A stretch of DNA of 64,000 nucleotides from Nocardia amikacinitolerans NBRC 108937 (GCF_001612615.1 NZ_BDAU01000007.1:124001-188000); one strand, 5' to 3'; counted from the first letter of the stretch, positions 36,487-45,840 are shown. Notes: a model not told the origin generated them from the sequence alone. Program-made: numbers and translations.

Positions 36487-38544
36487 CTAGTCGAACGCGC
36501 CGGCGGGCGCCAGCGGGACGACCAGGCTGGACGGCCCGTTCGCGTCCCGGTGGATGCGCTGCGACGAGCCGATCAGCCGGGGTAGATCGGTGGGCACCGG
36601 GATCGTGGAGGGGAAGGTGCCGCTGGTGATCCGCACGCGCAGCGCGTGTCCCGGCTCGAGCCGATGGAACGCCGGGCGCAGTTTGATCTCCATCCGGGTC
36701 ACCTCGCCGGGGACGAGCAGTCGCTCGGCCTCCTTGCGCACCACGTGCTCGGGCCCGTAGACGGCGCCGTCCGCCGCCCGCCAGGTCTTCGCCTCGTCGA
36801 GGACGCGCATGCTGGCCAGCTGCGAGCCGCCGGTGATGTTCACCGAGGTGCCGTCCGGCGCCACATCGTCGAGCCACACCTGGAAGGCCGCGTCGGTACT
36901 GGTCGACGAGGCGAACAGGGTGAGACTGCTCGGGCCCGCCAGCACCGTCGGTTCGGTCACCGGATCCATCGCGTACACGCGCCCCGCGGTCGGGCCCTGC
37001 ACCCATTCGGTACACGGGTTGTAGGCGTTGAAGATCCGGAAGACGAAGTCGAGCAGCCCGCCGGAGTACTGGCCCAGGGTCTGCCGGTTGCAGATGTTGT
37101 CCAAGCCGGTGTAGTCGAGCTGGTCGGCGGCGTCCGCGATCGTGGGCTGCTCGGCCACGAGTCGGTCGCCGTCGAAGTAGCGGCGCTGAATCTCGGCATG
37201 CTCGAACGGGTATCGCGAGGTCGCGACGGCATTGTTGTTCGCGTCGATGACGTGCAGCGTGCGCTCGGTCTCGTCGACGCCGTTGTCGATGCCCTTGAGG
37301 AAGCGGTCGAACCAGGCCAGCGTGATCATGTCGGTGTCCAGCCGCGAGCCGGGCCCGAAGCCGAGGCCGACGTGGTACCAGGGGCCCATCAGCAGCTGGA
37401 ACCGCCCGTCGGTCGGCTGTCCCGGCGCCATCGGCGCGAACTGGTCGCGCCCGGCCGCCAGGTTCTGCAACTGGGAGTAGTTGCGCCACGGCCCTTCCTG
37501 GTACAGATCCCACAGGCCGCCGACCTGGTACATGGCGATGTCGTTGTCCACCAACGCTTTCAGTTCGGTCTCGAACCGGCGCTCCTGCCACCACGCGCCG
37601 TCGTAGGCCAGCGGGCCGCCCGCGTACGCCTCCACCAACTTGACGAGGGTGCTGTCGGTCGACACCAGTGCCGCGAGGTGATCGCCGAGCGCCCGCACGA
37701 AGGTCTGCGGTGTCACCACCGCGGTCATGAACGGGCCGATGAGACTCAGGTACGGCACCATCACCGAGATGACGGTGAGCAGCAGCGGGCTCATCAACCC
37801 GTCGTGGCCGAGCACCTCGTTGAAGATGTTGTTGGGCATGGCCATCGGCACGATCGCCTTCAACGGCGAACCGGGACCGACGGATTCGGCGGTCCGCATG
37901 GCCGACAGCGCAGGGAACGAGTACCCGTACATGCCGACCTTGCCGCTGGAACCCGGCAGCCGGGCCGCCCAGTCCACCACCTGCGCGCCGTCCATGCCGT
38001 CCTGTTTGGACGCCGGATTCCAGGCGCCGGTGGACCCGCCGGTGCCGCGCACGTCGGCGATCACCTCGATGTAGCCGCGCCGCACCAGCATGTCCTGGGC
38101 GCTGGTGGCCTGGTTGATGATGCGGCGCGCGTCGCGCAAATGGTCGGGCAGCGGAATGCGCAGCTGATCGATGACGCCGGTGACCGCGGCGGTCAGCGCA
38201 CTGGACAGCGCGCCGTAGGTCGTGAAGTTGACGACGACGGGGAACTCGCCCTCGGCCCGTCGCCCGGTCGCCGGGTCGGTCGGATACCGCACCTCGGCCT
38301 GCAACTGCGTGCCGTCCGAGAGCGGAATGATCTGTCCCAGTTGATATTCGATGCCGTACCGTTCCGGCGTCGGCGTATAGCCCGCGGGCAGGCCGAAATC
38401 GGCGGGCGCGGACGGTACCGGGCCTGCGGCGGGGACGGCGCTCGCACCGGGCGCGAGCTGAACGGTCGGCCCGAGGGCGGTGATCGCCGCGAGGGCGACC
38501 GTGGCGGCACGGCGGCGGAACCGCGCCCGGCTCGAAATCGTCAA
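36487..38544 (-). CDS. Secreted CocE/NonD-family alpha/beta hydrolase (X-Pro dipeptidyl-peptidase-like)
   Basis: A 685-residue exported hydrolase. The frame is open well upstream across the neighbouring regulator, but protein-like sequence begins at a TTG (TISSRARFRRRAATVALA), a basic stretch and hydrophobic core ending GASA, a likely signal peptide; I chose that TTG. The catalytic domain follows with oxyanion-type YIEVIADVRGTGGSTG, nucleophile Ser209 in MYGYSFPALS, and a late His-bearing GPWYHVGLGFG. The C-terminal ~200 residues form the jelly-roll typical of cocaine esterase and PepX. It probably cleaves esters or peptides outside the membrane. Upstream lies a motif also found before the acyl-CoA ligase operon. 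Confidence 0.85.
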   Translation of the reverse strand: MTISSRARFRRRAATVALAAITALGPTVQLAPGASAVPAAGPVPSAPADFGLPAGYTPTPERYGIEYQLGQIIPLSDGTQLQAEVRYPTDPATGRRAEGEFPVVVNFTTYGALSSALTAAVTGVIDQLRIPLPDHLRDARRIINQATSAQDMLVRRGYIEVIADVRGTGGSTGAWNPASKQDGMDGAQVVDWAARLPGSSGKVGMYGYSFPALSAMRTAESVGPGSPLKAIVPMAMPNNIFNEVLGHDGLMSPLLLTVISVMVPYLSLIGPFMTAVVTPQTFVRALGDHLAALVSTDSTLVKLVEAYAGGPLAYDGAWWQERRFETELKALVDNDIAMYQVGGLWDLYQEGPWRNYSQLQNLAAGRDQFAPMAPGQPTDGRFQLLMGPWYHVGLGFGPGSRLDTDMITLAWFDRFLKGIDNGVDETERTLHVIDANNNAVATSRYPFEHAEIQRRYFDGDRLVAEQPTIADAADQLDYTGLDNICNRQTLGQYSGGLLDFVFRIFNAYNPCTEWVQGPTAGRVYAMDPVTEPTVLAGPSSLTLFASSTSTDAAFQVWLDDVAPDGTSVNITGGSQLASMRVLDEAKTWRAADGAVYGPEHVVRKEAERLLVPGEVTRMEIKLRPAFHRLEPGHALRVRITSGTFPSTIPVPTDLPRLIGSSQRIHRDANGPSSLVVPLAPAGAFD

Positions 38545-38665
38545 GTACCTGAACTCTCTGCTCGCGGTGCCGAGTCCGGCGGCACCCGGGGACCTCGCTG
38601 TCCGATACAGCAGACCGCACGGTCCCGGTGCCGCACCACCGGCAGTTCCCAAGACCGCGAGCCGG

Positions 38666-38686
38666 CGATTTGTGCGCCCGACCAAA
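38666..38686 (-). promoter_or_regulatory. Candidate shared operator, copy upstream of the CocE-like gene
   Basis: CGATTTGTGC followed by GCCCGACCAAA (plus strand) differs at only two of 21 positions from the element at 41886-41906. An AAGAC lies exactly 15 bp to the left in both. This copy is 122 bp before the hydrolase start, in the gap after the PucR-type gene. Confidence 0.5.
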
Positions 38687-38702
38687 GCGGTGGAACCGGG
38701 TC

Positions 38703-39896
38703 CTAGGGCGCGAACGAGGCGGCTTCGAGCCGTCTGGCCAGCCGCGCCGCGGACAGCGTCATGGCGTCGGCGGGGCGGTGCGGATCCAGCCCGGTGAGTT
38801 CGTGCACGCGCGAGAGGCGATAGGTCACCGTGTTGCGGTGCACCATCAGCTGCCGCGCCGTGGCGAGCTGATTGAAGCCGGTGTCGACGAACGTCTCCAG
38901 TGTCTCGGCCAGCATCGGCTGGGCGTCCAGCGGTGCGAGCAGGGCGGCAAGTCCCGGCCGGGCCGCGTCGCTCACCGCCACGGTGTATTCGAAGTGCAGA
39001 TCCGTTCGGCGACAGACGATCTCGCGCCGCGCGAGGCATCGTCCGAGCTCGGCGAGCACGCGCGCCTCGGCGGCGAGCGCGGGGACTTCGGCCCTGGTCG
39101 AGGCCGCTCCCACGCCCACCCAGTACGGGGGAACCCGGCCGGGCGCGTACGCGGGAAGGCGCGCGGTCAATCCGGCCAGCGCGGCCGAACCGTCGTCGCC
39201 GGAGGCCAAGGGGACCAGCGCGGTCCAGCCGCCGGTGTCCAAACGCAGGAAGACGCCGGGGATGGCCTCGACCCGATGCCGCAGGGCCGCCGCGGGACCA
39301 CCGCCGCTGCCGCACAGCCGGAACACCGCGACCAGGAAGGCGTCGGCCACCGGGATGACCGGGTCGTCGGCCCACTCCACCGGATCGCGCCCGGCCAGCA
39401 GCGCCTCGGCGATACCGCGGCGGCGCTCCAGCAACTCCCAGCGCGGATCGTGGGCGCGCTGGATGGCCGCCGTCGCGATACGCGAGCTGACCAGCGTGAT
39501 GTATTTCAGCAGCGCGGGGGAGGCGTCCAGCAACAGGGCATCGTCGGCGCCCGCCGAATCGCGCAGCCGGTCCCAGAGGAAGGCCGCGCCCAGCCGATAC
39601 CGCTCCAGCACCTCGGCCAGCGGCGTGCCGTCGCGCAGCCGGTCCATCGCCAGGTCCACCAGCTCCCTGGTGTCGGCCTCGGACGGCTCGACGCCGCGGC
39701 GCAGGTACTGGAAGAACAGATCGACGTTGAGCTTCGCGCCGCGGGCGAAATCGGTTTCGACCAGCGAGAAGGGCAGCTGCGCGTAGGGCGGCAGCGTGCC
39801 GTAGAACCCCTCGAGCAGCGCGGCCGCGCTGCGGTGCAGGCCGTCGATCCGCGCGGATCGCTGGCCGTCACCGGGAGTTTCGCCCTGATCGGTCAT
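38703..39896 (-). CDS. PucR/CdaR-type transcriptional regulator
   Basis: A 397-residue regulator with an N-terminal RsbRD-like helical region (about 15-135), a weak GGDEF-like middle (about 175-290) and a clear C-terminal PucR HTH (LETFVDTGFNQLATARQLMV, then HRNTVTYRLSRVHELTGLDP, about 340-380). It starts 40 bp after the acyl-CoA ligase stop on the same strand, so the two are probably one operon. It lies between two genes whose upstream regions share a 21-bp motif, making it the obvious candidate binder (inference). Confidence 0.87.
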   Translation of the reverse strand: MTDQGETPGDGQRSARIDGLHRSAAALLEGFYGTLPPYAQLPFSLVETDFARGAKLNVDLFFQYLRRGVEPSEADTRELVDLAMDRLRDGTPLAEVLERYRLGAAFLWDRLRDSAGADDALLLDASPALLKYITLVSSRIATAAIQRAHDPRWELLERRRGIAEALLAGRDPVEWADDPVIPVADAFLVAVFRLCGSGGGPAAALRHRVEAIPGVFLRLDTGGWTALVPLASGDDGSAALAGLTARLPAYAPGRVPPYWVGVGAASTRAEVPALAAEARVLAELGRCLARREIVCRRTDLHFEYTVAVSDAARPGLAALLAPLDAQPMLAETLETFVDTGFNQLATARQLMVHRNTVTYRLSRVHELTGLDPHRPADAMTLSAARLARRLEAASFAP

Positions 39897-39936
39897 CGGC
39901 GCCTCCGTGTGCCTCAGTGCCGTCCTCCGCCCCGGC

Positions 39937-41775
39937 TCACGCCGAGTACAGGGCCTCGATGGTATCGGTGTAGCGGGTCGCGATCGGCGCGCGTCGAAGT
40001 TTGCCGGTGGCCGTCAGGCAGTCGCCGCCCGGCTCCCACACCTCGCCGAGCACCCGATACTTCTTGATCTGCTCGACGCGGGAGAGTTTGCCGTTCGCCG
40101 CCCTCACCCCGCGCTCGATCTCGGCGAGTACCTCGCGGCTTGCGGCGAGGTCGGTGATCGAGGTCGCCGCGAGACCGTTCCGCTTGCCGAAAGCGGCGGC
40201 CAGATCGGGGTCGAGACAGATCAGCGCGGTGTTGTACGGGCGCTGTTCGCCGATCACCACGACCGTGCCCGCCAGCGGGCAGTTCTCGGTGATCGTGTTC
40301 TCGATGTTGGCCGGGGACATGTTCTTGCCCGCGGCGTTGATGATGAGCTCCTTCTTACGGTCCACGATCGACAGGTAGCCGTCGGCGTCGAAGGAGCCGA
40401 TGTCGCCGGTGTGCAGCCAGCCGTCGGCGTCGACCGTCTCGGCGGTCTTGACCGGGTCGTCGCGGTACCCGCGCATCACCATCTTTCCCCGGATCAGCAC
40501 CTCGCCGTCCGCCGCGAGGCGGACCTCGGCGCCGGGCAGCGGCGTGCCGACCGTGCCGATCTTGATCCGCGCCGGCCCGTTCAGCGTCGCGCCCGCGGTG
40601 CACTCGGTCATGCCGTACCCCTCGCACAACGGGAGGCCGAGGCCGAGGAAGAACTCGTGCACGTCCGGCGGGATGGCGACCGATCCCGTCACCGCGACGC
40701 GCACTCGGTCCAGGCCGAGCTTGGCGCGCAGCGGACGGAGGATCAAGCGCTCGGCGACGGCGTGCTGGACGCGGCCGGTGACTCCGAGTGCGCGTCCGTC
40801 CGACGCGGCGCGCGCACGATCGCGGCCGACGCCGACCGCCCATCGGGCAAGCGCGCGGCGCGGTGGCGGCTCGGCGGCGAACCGTTCCTCCAGCGCCCCT
40901 TTGACTTTCACCCACACGCGCGGAACGCCGAGGAATACCGTCGGGTGTACCTCGGTCATCGCCGCGGCCACCTGTTTGACGTCCGGGACGGTGGTGATCT
41001 GCCCGCCTTCGAGCATGGTCAGGTAGTGCGCGAACCAGCGGTTGGCCGCGTGCGCGTCGGGCAGGTACGAGATGACCCGGTCGTCCGGACCTCCGCCGCC
41101 GAATTGGTCGATGACGCGCGCGTTCTCCAGGAAATTGGTGTGCGTGAGCTCGACGCCCTTCGGCGGGCCGGTGGTTCCTGAGGTGTAGACGATGGTGAGC
41201 AGGTCGTCGGGACGCACCGCGCGCCATGTCGCCTCGAAATCGAAACCCTCCGGCGCCGAGGCGGATTCGATCGCGGTGAGCGCCACGGTGCCCGCGGGTG
41301 CGTCGTCCACCACGATCACGTGCTCGACGCGATGTCCCCGCTCGGACGCCGCCGCGACCGCTTCCAGAATCCTTGGCGCGAATTGGCTTTCGCAGACGAC
41401 GGCCCGATTCCTCGCGTTGCCGAACTGGTAGGCCAGCAGCTCGACCGGATTGGTGTTGTAGACCGAGAAGGGCGTGGCGCCCGCGTGCAGCACGGCGGTG
41501 TCGCACAGGTGGAACTCCGGCCGGTTGGTCAGCATCAGCGCGACGGTGTCGCCGGGGCGCACACCGAGCGCGGCAAGGCCCGTCGCGATGGCGCGGACCC
41601 GCGCGCCGTACTCGCGCCAGGTGATCGTCTGCCCGCCGCCGAGGGTGCGCAGCGCGACCGCGTCGGCGTGGCGGGCCGCGTTCGCCTGGAACGCCGCGCA
41701 CAGGGTGTCCGGGCGCACCCGGTCGACCGCCGGAGTCGTGGAGGAAACCAAGACCGAAACCTTCTGCTGGAGCAT
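39937..41775 (-). CDS. Long-chain acyl-CoA ligase (FadD15-like, AMP-forming)
   Basis: A 612-residue adenylate-forming ligase of the larger long-chain type, with the linker insertion that the shorter ligase at 26365 lacks. Motifs: VYTSGTTGPPKGVELTH (about residues 191-207), YLPDAHAANRWF, EGYGMTECTAG, GWLHTGDIGSFDADGY, VDRKKELIINAAGKNM and C-terminal LTATGKLRR with the catalytic Lys. It probably activates long-chain fatty acids for degradation or lipid synthesis at the membrane. It leads an operon with the PucR-type gene and has a shared 21-bp motif about 110 bp upstream. Confidence 0.9.
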   Translation of the reverse strand: MLQQKVSVLVSSTTPAVDRVRPDTLCAAFQANAARHADAVALRTLGGGQTITWREYGARVRAIATGLAALGVRPGDTVALMLTNRPEFHLCDTAVLHAGATPFSVYNTNPVELLAYQFGNARNRAVVCESQFAPRILEAVAAASERGHRVEHVIVVDDAPAGTVALTAIESASAPEGFDFEATWRAVRPDDLLTIVYTSGTTGPPKGVELTHTNFLENARVIDQFGGGGPDDRVISYLPDAHAANRWFAHYLTMLEGGQITTVPDVKQVAAAMTEVHPTVFLGVPRVWVKVKGALEERFAAEPPPRRALARWAVGVGRDRARAASDGRALGVTGRVQHAVAERLILRPLRAKLGLDRVRVAVTGSVAIPPDVHEFFLGLGLPLCEGYGMTECTAGATLNGPARIKIGTVGTPLPGAEVRLAADGEVLIRGKMVMRGYRDDPVKTAETVDADGWLHTGDIGSFDADGYLSIVDRKKELIINAAGKNMSPANIENTITENCPLAGTVVVIGEQRPYNTALICLDPDLAAAFGKRNGLAATSITDLAASREVLAEIERGVRAANGKLSRVEQIKKYRVLGEVWEPGGDCLTATGKLRRAPIATRYTDTIEALYSA

Positions 41776-41885
41776 GGTCGAGGCGACTCCGCGTCACCGG
41801 CGGTGGCGTCGACCTCGTCGTCCGTTCAAGCTCAGCGCATCACGCGGACCCGTCGCCAGGGGCAAAGGACAAGACTGTGCCGTCC

Positions 41886-41906
41886 CGATTTGTGCACCGG
41901 ACCAAA
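41886..41906 (-). promoter_or_regulatory. Candidate shared operator, copy upstream of the acyl-CoA ligase-pucR operon
   Basis: CGATTTGTGC followed by ACCGGACCAAA (plus strand) is 19/21 identical to 38666-38686, with AAGAC at the same 15-bp offset. It lies 111 bp before the ligase start, just past the end of the broken Nudix gene. Confidence 0.5.
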
Positions 41907-41908
41907 CT

Positions 41909-42197
41909 CTAGCGCGCGGTGGGCCGGTGCACTTCCCTTGCCAGCGTGAGCAGTTCAGGCAGATAGGCGCCGTAGACGCTCGTCCACCGATTCGCCCGCC
42001 TCCCTTGTCCCGCCGGGCAGCAGCCAGAAGTCGCGGTCGTCGCGACACAGCACGATCCGCTCGCCGACGAAACACACCACGTGCACGTTGGTCACCAGCT
42101 CGTCGGCAGGCAGCTCGGTGGAGAAGCGGACGTCCAGGCCGCCCCACTCCCAGCGGGCGGGGGTGTGCAGCAGCGGATAGCGCTCGGCGAAACTCAC
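41909..42197 (-). pseudogene. Broken Nudix hydrolase gene
   Basis: The start MSFAERYPLLHTPARWEWGG leads into a good Nudix fold up to LPGGTREAGESVDERLRR, the first half of the Nudix box. The expected REL-x-EE-x-G is missing: the frame reads LSA and stops (80 residues). The next frame instead reads RWTSVYGAYLPELLTLAREV and ends at TAG 41909-41911, resembling a C-terminal helix. A deletion plus frameshift that removed the catalytic glutamates and the core is the simplest reading. It abuts the lysozyme-like gene. Confidence 0.65.
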
Positions 42198-42907
42198 TCG
42201 CCCAACGGTAGTTCAGGAAGTCGGAACAGCAGCACCTCCGGATCGAGGCCCTCGGCCTCCACCCGAAAAGCGTTGCGGAACAAGTCCTGATCGCGATCGT
42301 TGCGTCGGATCACGGTGCCGATCTCGGGATTGACCCGGCAGGCGGCGGCGCACCGCAACCAGTCGCGCGCGAAGGCCGCGTCCTGGAAGGCGGGGAAGCT
42401 GAACTTCGGACCCATGGCCCAGCACATGCTGAGCGCGCCGAGTTGCGCGTCGGCGGGCCAGGAGTCGAAGGCGGCGAACGGCATCACCACCGCGCCGGAG
42501 CCGTGCCGCACCATCCGGCCGCGCAGCAGCGTCTCCAGCTCGTCCAGCCTGGCGAAGACGAGGCGGTCGATGTGCTCGTCGGTCAGCCGCAGCTCGGTGA
42601 CGTCGGCGAAACGGCGGTAGCCGCCCGCGACGAGATCCATCCGGCTCTTCACCGCGTCCCAGGCCGCGTTGATCTCCGCGTCGGTGGCGGGCGAGCCGTC
42701 GGGGTAACGCCACGGCAGCCTGCGGGCGGCGATGAGCGAGGCGGCCCGTTCGGCCGGAGTGGGAGCGGCGCGCACCCGTGCGGTGACGTCGAGCTTGTTG
42801 CCGACACCGGTGCTCACGAAGCCTTCGGAATCCAGGTACATCCAGGGCACCCGGCCCTCCAACGGTTCGTTGAACGGCAGCCAGACACGGCGCACCGCGG
42901 CCTTCAT
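42194..42907 (-). CDS. T4-lysozyme-like protein without export signal
   Basis: A 237-residue protein. Residues 17-36 align without gaps with the T4 lysozyme active-site start: Glu17, Asp26 and Ser32 fall on Glu11, Asp20 and Thr26, and the following G-V-G matches G-I-G. The rest (for example LRLTDEHIDRLVFARLDELE and LGALSMCWAMGPKFSFPAF) is helical, as in phage lysozyme-like or pesticin-like muramidases. There is no signal peptide or membrane helix, and no holin or phage genes are nearby. Annotation pipelines would probably call it hypothetical. Muramidase activity is inference from the triad. Confidence 0.62.
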   Translation of the reverse strand: MKAAVRRVWLPFNEPLEGRVPWMYLDSEGFVSTGVGNKLDVTARVRAAPTPAERAASLIAARRLPWRYPDGSPATDAEINAAWDAVKSRMDLVAGGYRRFADVTELRLTDEHIDRLVFARLDELETLLRGRMVRHGSGAVVMPFAAFDSWPADAQLGALSMCWAMGPKFSFPAFQDAAFARDWLRCAAACRVNPEIGTVIRRNDRDQDLFRNAFRVEAEGLDPEVLLFRLPELPLGE

Positions 42908-42963
42908 GGACGATTCCCCTCGTCGATAGTGCGGAAAGGTGTCGTTTCAGCATGGGACGAGAA

Positions 42964-43007
42964 GCGGCGGCGAACACGAGTAGCTTACTACTCGTGTTCG
43001 CCGCCGC
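42964..43007. terminator. Perfect 20-bp hairpin between DUF418 and lysozyme-like genes
   Basis: A 20-bp perfect stem (left arm 42964-42983, beginning GCGGCGGCGAACACG) encloses a 4-nt CTTA loop. It lies 36 bp past the DUF418 stop on the minus strand, so termination of that transcript is the simplest role; its length and perfection are unusual. Confidence 0.7.
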
Positions 43008-43042
43008 GGTTCTGTGCGATGGCGCCGAACTGGCCGCGCCGG

Positions 43043-44248
43043 TCAGCGCTCGCGGGCCAGCACCCGGTAGGACGCGTGCCACGCCCATTCGACCGGCCCG
43101 CGCTCGAAGCGCCGCAGCCACAGGTGCGCGGCCGTCACGATGATCACCGAGACAACCAGGTAGATCGCGATGGTGAACGGGACGCGCGCGTCGGGGGAGA
43201 CCCGCGCGGCCAGGCCGAGACCCCAGCCGTAGCACAGCGCAGAGGCCACCAGGTTCTGCAGGATGTAGCAGGACAGCGCGGTCCGGCCGACCTCGGTGAG
43301 TCGTCGGCCCGCGAAACCGAGCCGCGGACGGCGCAGGTAGAACTCGGCGACAAGCGCGAGGATGCCGAAGGCGACGAACGGCGCGCTGCCGTAGCGGGTC
43401 AGCAACACCAGATCACCGCCGACGAACACGCCGACGAGAAAGTCGATCGGCGCGGCGATCGCGCCGATCACCATGAGCCGCTTGCGGATTCGCGCGCCCT
43501 CCGGACCGAACAGGCCCGCGCGGTAGAGCCGGGCGCCCGCGAGGAACAGCGCGACCGACATGGCGAAGACGAAGACGGCCTCGAGGCGGAACGCGAGCGC
43601 GTTGTCCAAGCGGAACACGACCAGGTCCCAGAACGAGCCGTCCGCATAGGGATTCGGGTCCAGCGGCGCACGCGGCGCCGAATCCTGCTGCGGCGCGAAG
43701 GCCATCGCGAGTGCGATGAGCGTCAGCATCGCCAGGTGGACGGACGCCGCGATCGTCAGCCAGCGGCGTTGCGCGCGCTCGCCGGTGGCGAGCACGAAGG
43801 CGACGACCAACCCGGTCACCGCGTAGCCCATCAGCACGTCGAACTCGGCGACCAACACGAAGTTGAGCAGGCCGTCCAGGAACAGCAGCCCGGCCCGCCA
43901 CGGATAATTGCCCGGCCACGCGCGGCCGCGCCGCACGGCGGAGGCCTGCTGGATGGCGAGGCCGATGCCGAACATGATGGTCAGCAGGCCGAGGAACTTG
44001 CCCTGCGCCAGCTGTTGCAGTACCCGCTCGGTCCACATCCAGCCGCCGTCGGTCGCCGCGCCCAATTCGTCGATGTAGCCGATCAGGCCCTCGGGGTTGG
44101 TCAGGATCCAGATATTGGTGCCGAGCGTGCCGAGGATCGCGATGCCGCGCAGCACGTCGAGCGCGACGACCCGCGCGGGCCGTTCCGGCCGCTCGGTACG
44201 GGCCCGTTCGGCGGCTTGCGCCCCGGTTTCGGCGATGGATTCGGTCAT
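43043..44248 (-). CDS. DUF418 family membrane protein
   Basis: A 401-residue polytopic membrane protein with about ten helices. It begins with a charged cytoplasmic segment, then VVALDVLRGIAILGTLGTNI (about residues 27-46), the DUF418 opening. The C-terminal DUF418 region includes FIGR-like FAGRRLTEVGRTALSCYILQ (about 315-335) and WLRRFERGPVEWAW near the end, a signature of this family. Members are predicted acyltransferase-like transporters without a proven role. It is divergent from dop. Confidence 0.85.
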   Translation of the reverse strand: MTESIAETGAQAAERARTERPERPARVVALDVLRGIAILGTLGTNIWILTNPEGLIGYIDELGAATDGGWMWTERVLQQLAQGKFLGLLTIMFGIGLAIQQASAVRRGRAWPGNYPWRAGLLFLDGLLNFVLVAEFDVLMGYAVTGLVVAFVLATGERAQRRWLTIAASVHLAMLTLIALAMAFAPQQDSAPRAPLDPNPYADGSFWDLVVFRLDNALAFRLEAVFVFAMSVALFLAGARLYRAGLFGPEGARIRKRLMVIGAIAAPIDFLVGVFVGGDLVLLTRYGSAPFVAFGILALVAEFYLRRPRLGFAGRRLTEVGRTALSCYILQNLVASALCYGWGLGLAARVSPDARVPFTIAIYLVVSVIIVTAAHLWLRRFERGPVEWAWHASYRVLARER

Positions 44249-44340
44249 GCGTCGACTATCCGGCCCCGGAGCGGGGAGCGTGATCCTCCGGAAGTACCAC
44301 CCTCGGTATGACATTGGCCGGTGTCGCCTAGGCTCGAGGT

Positions 44341-45840
44341 ATGCAGCGCATCATCGGTATCGAGGTCGAATACGGCATTTCCACCCCCACCGAGCCGTCG
44401 GCCAACCCGATCCTCACCTCTACCCAGGCGGTCCTCGCCTACGCGGCGGCCGAAGGCGTGCCGCGGGCCAAGCGGACGCGCTGGGACTACGAGGTGGAGT
44501 CGCCGCTGCGCGACGCGCGCGGTTTCGACCTGAGCCGGATGAACGGACCGGCGCCGGTGATCGACGCCGACGAGGTCGGCGCGGCGAACATGATCCTCAC
44601 CAACGGCGCGCGCCTCTACGTCGACCACGCGCACCCGGAGTACTCCGCGCCCGAGGTCACCGACCCGATGGACGCGGTGATCTGGGACAAGGCGGGCGAG
44701 CGGGTGATGGAGGCCGCCGCACGGCACGCCTCCAGCGTGCCCGGCGCACCGCGGCTGCAGCTGTACAAGAACAACGTCGACGGCAAGGGCGCCTCGTACG
44801 GCACCCACGAGAACTACCTGATGAACCGGGACACCCCGTTCAACCAGATCATCGTCGGGCTGACGCCCTTCTTCGTCTCCCGCCAGGTGATCTGCGGTTC
44901 CGGCCGGGTCGGCATCGGCCAGTCCGGCGACCACGCCGGGTTCCAGCTGTCCCAGCGCTCGGACTACATCGAGGTCGAGGTCGGCCTGGAGACCACCCTC
45001 AAGCGCGGCATCATCAACACCCGCGACGAGCCGCACGCCGACGCCGACAAGTACCGCAGGCTGCACGTCATCATCGGCGACGCGAACCTGGCCGAGATGT
45101 CGACCTACCTCAAGGTCGGCACCACCGCGCTGGTGCTCGACCTGATCGAGGCGGGCGAGGACCTGTCCGACCTGCAACTGGCCCGCCCGGTCACCGCCGT
45201 GCACCAGATCAGCCACGACCCGAGCCTGCGCGCCACCGTCGCGCTCGCCGACGGCCGCGAGCTGACCGGCCTGGCGCTGCAGCGGCTCTACCACGAGCGG
45301 GTCGCCAAGTTCATGGACCGCGAGGGCAACGAGGACGCCCGCGTGCAGGACATCCTGGACAACTGGGCGATGGTCCTGGACCTGCTCGAGCGCGACCCGA
45401 TGGAATGCGCGAACCTGCTCGACTGGCCCGCCAAGCTGCGGCTGCTCGAGGGCATGCGCCAGCGGGAGGGCCTGAGCTGGGCCGCGCCGAAGCTGCACCT
45501 GATGGACCTGCAGTACTCCGACGTGCGCCTGGACAAGGGCCTGTACAACCGCCTTGTGGCGCGCGGCTCGATGAAGCGGCTGGTCTCCGAGCAGCAGGTG
45601 CTCGACGCGATGACCAAGCCGCCCACCGATACCCGCGCCTACTTCCGCGGCGAATGCCTGCGCCGGTTCGGTGCTGATATCGCCGCCGCGAGCTGGGACT
45701 CGGTGATCTTCGATCTGGGCGGCGATTCGCTGGTGCGCATCCCGACCCTCGAACCGCGCCGCGGCACCAAATCGCATGTCGGCAAGCTGCTCGACGGCGT
45801 GGACACCGCCGCCGAGCTGGTCCAGCAACTCACCACCTGA
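44341..45840 (+). CDS. dop: Deamidase/depupylase of Pup
   Basis: A 499-residue Dop that converts the C-terminal Gln of Pup to Glu and also removes Pup from substrates. The carboxylate-amine-ligase fold begins [16 protein letters not shown], and the catalytic Asp95 lies in [13 protein letters not shown]. The Dop-specific insertion region (about 40-80, with [18 protein letters not shown]) separates it from PafA, which is about 50 residues shorter. ATP-site segments include [19 protein letters not shown] and [20 protein letters not shown]. It precedes pup by 175 bp. Confidence 0.97.
   Translation: MQRIIGIEVEYGISTPTEPSANPILTSTQAVLAYAAAEGVPRAKRTRWDYEVESPLRDARGFDLSRMNGPAPVIDADEVGAANMILTNGARLYVDHAHPEYSAPEVTDPMDAVIWDKAGERVMEAAARHASSVPGAPRLQLYKNNVDGKGASYGTHENYLMNRDTPFNQIIVGLTPFFVSRQVICGSGRVGIGQSGDHAGFQLSQRSDYIEVEVGLETTLKRGIINTRDEPHADADKYRRLHVIIGDANLAEMSTYLKVGTTALVLDLIEAGEDLSDLQLARPVTAVHQISHDPSLRATVALADGRELTGLALQRLYHERVAKFMDREGNEDARVQDILDNWAMVLDLLERDPMECANLLDWPAKLRLLEGMRQREGLSWAAPKLHLMDLQYSDVRLDKGLYNRLVARGSMKRLVSEQQVLDAMTKPPTDTRAYFRGECLRRFGADIAAASWDSVIFDLGGDSLVRIPTLEPRRGTKSHVGKLLDGVDTAAELVQQLTT

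Noticed and set aside
36487..39375. A 962-residue version of the CocE-like hydrolase
   Set aside because: The first ~277 residues are an out-of-frame shadow of the PucR-type gene; the signal peptide marks the real start near 38544.
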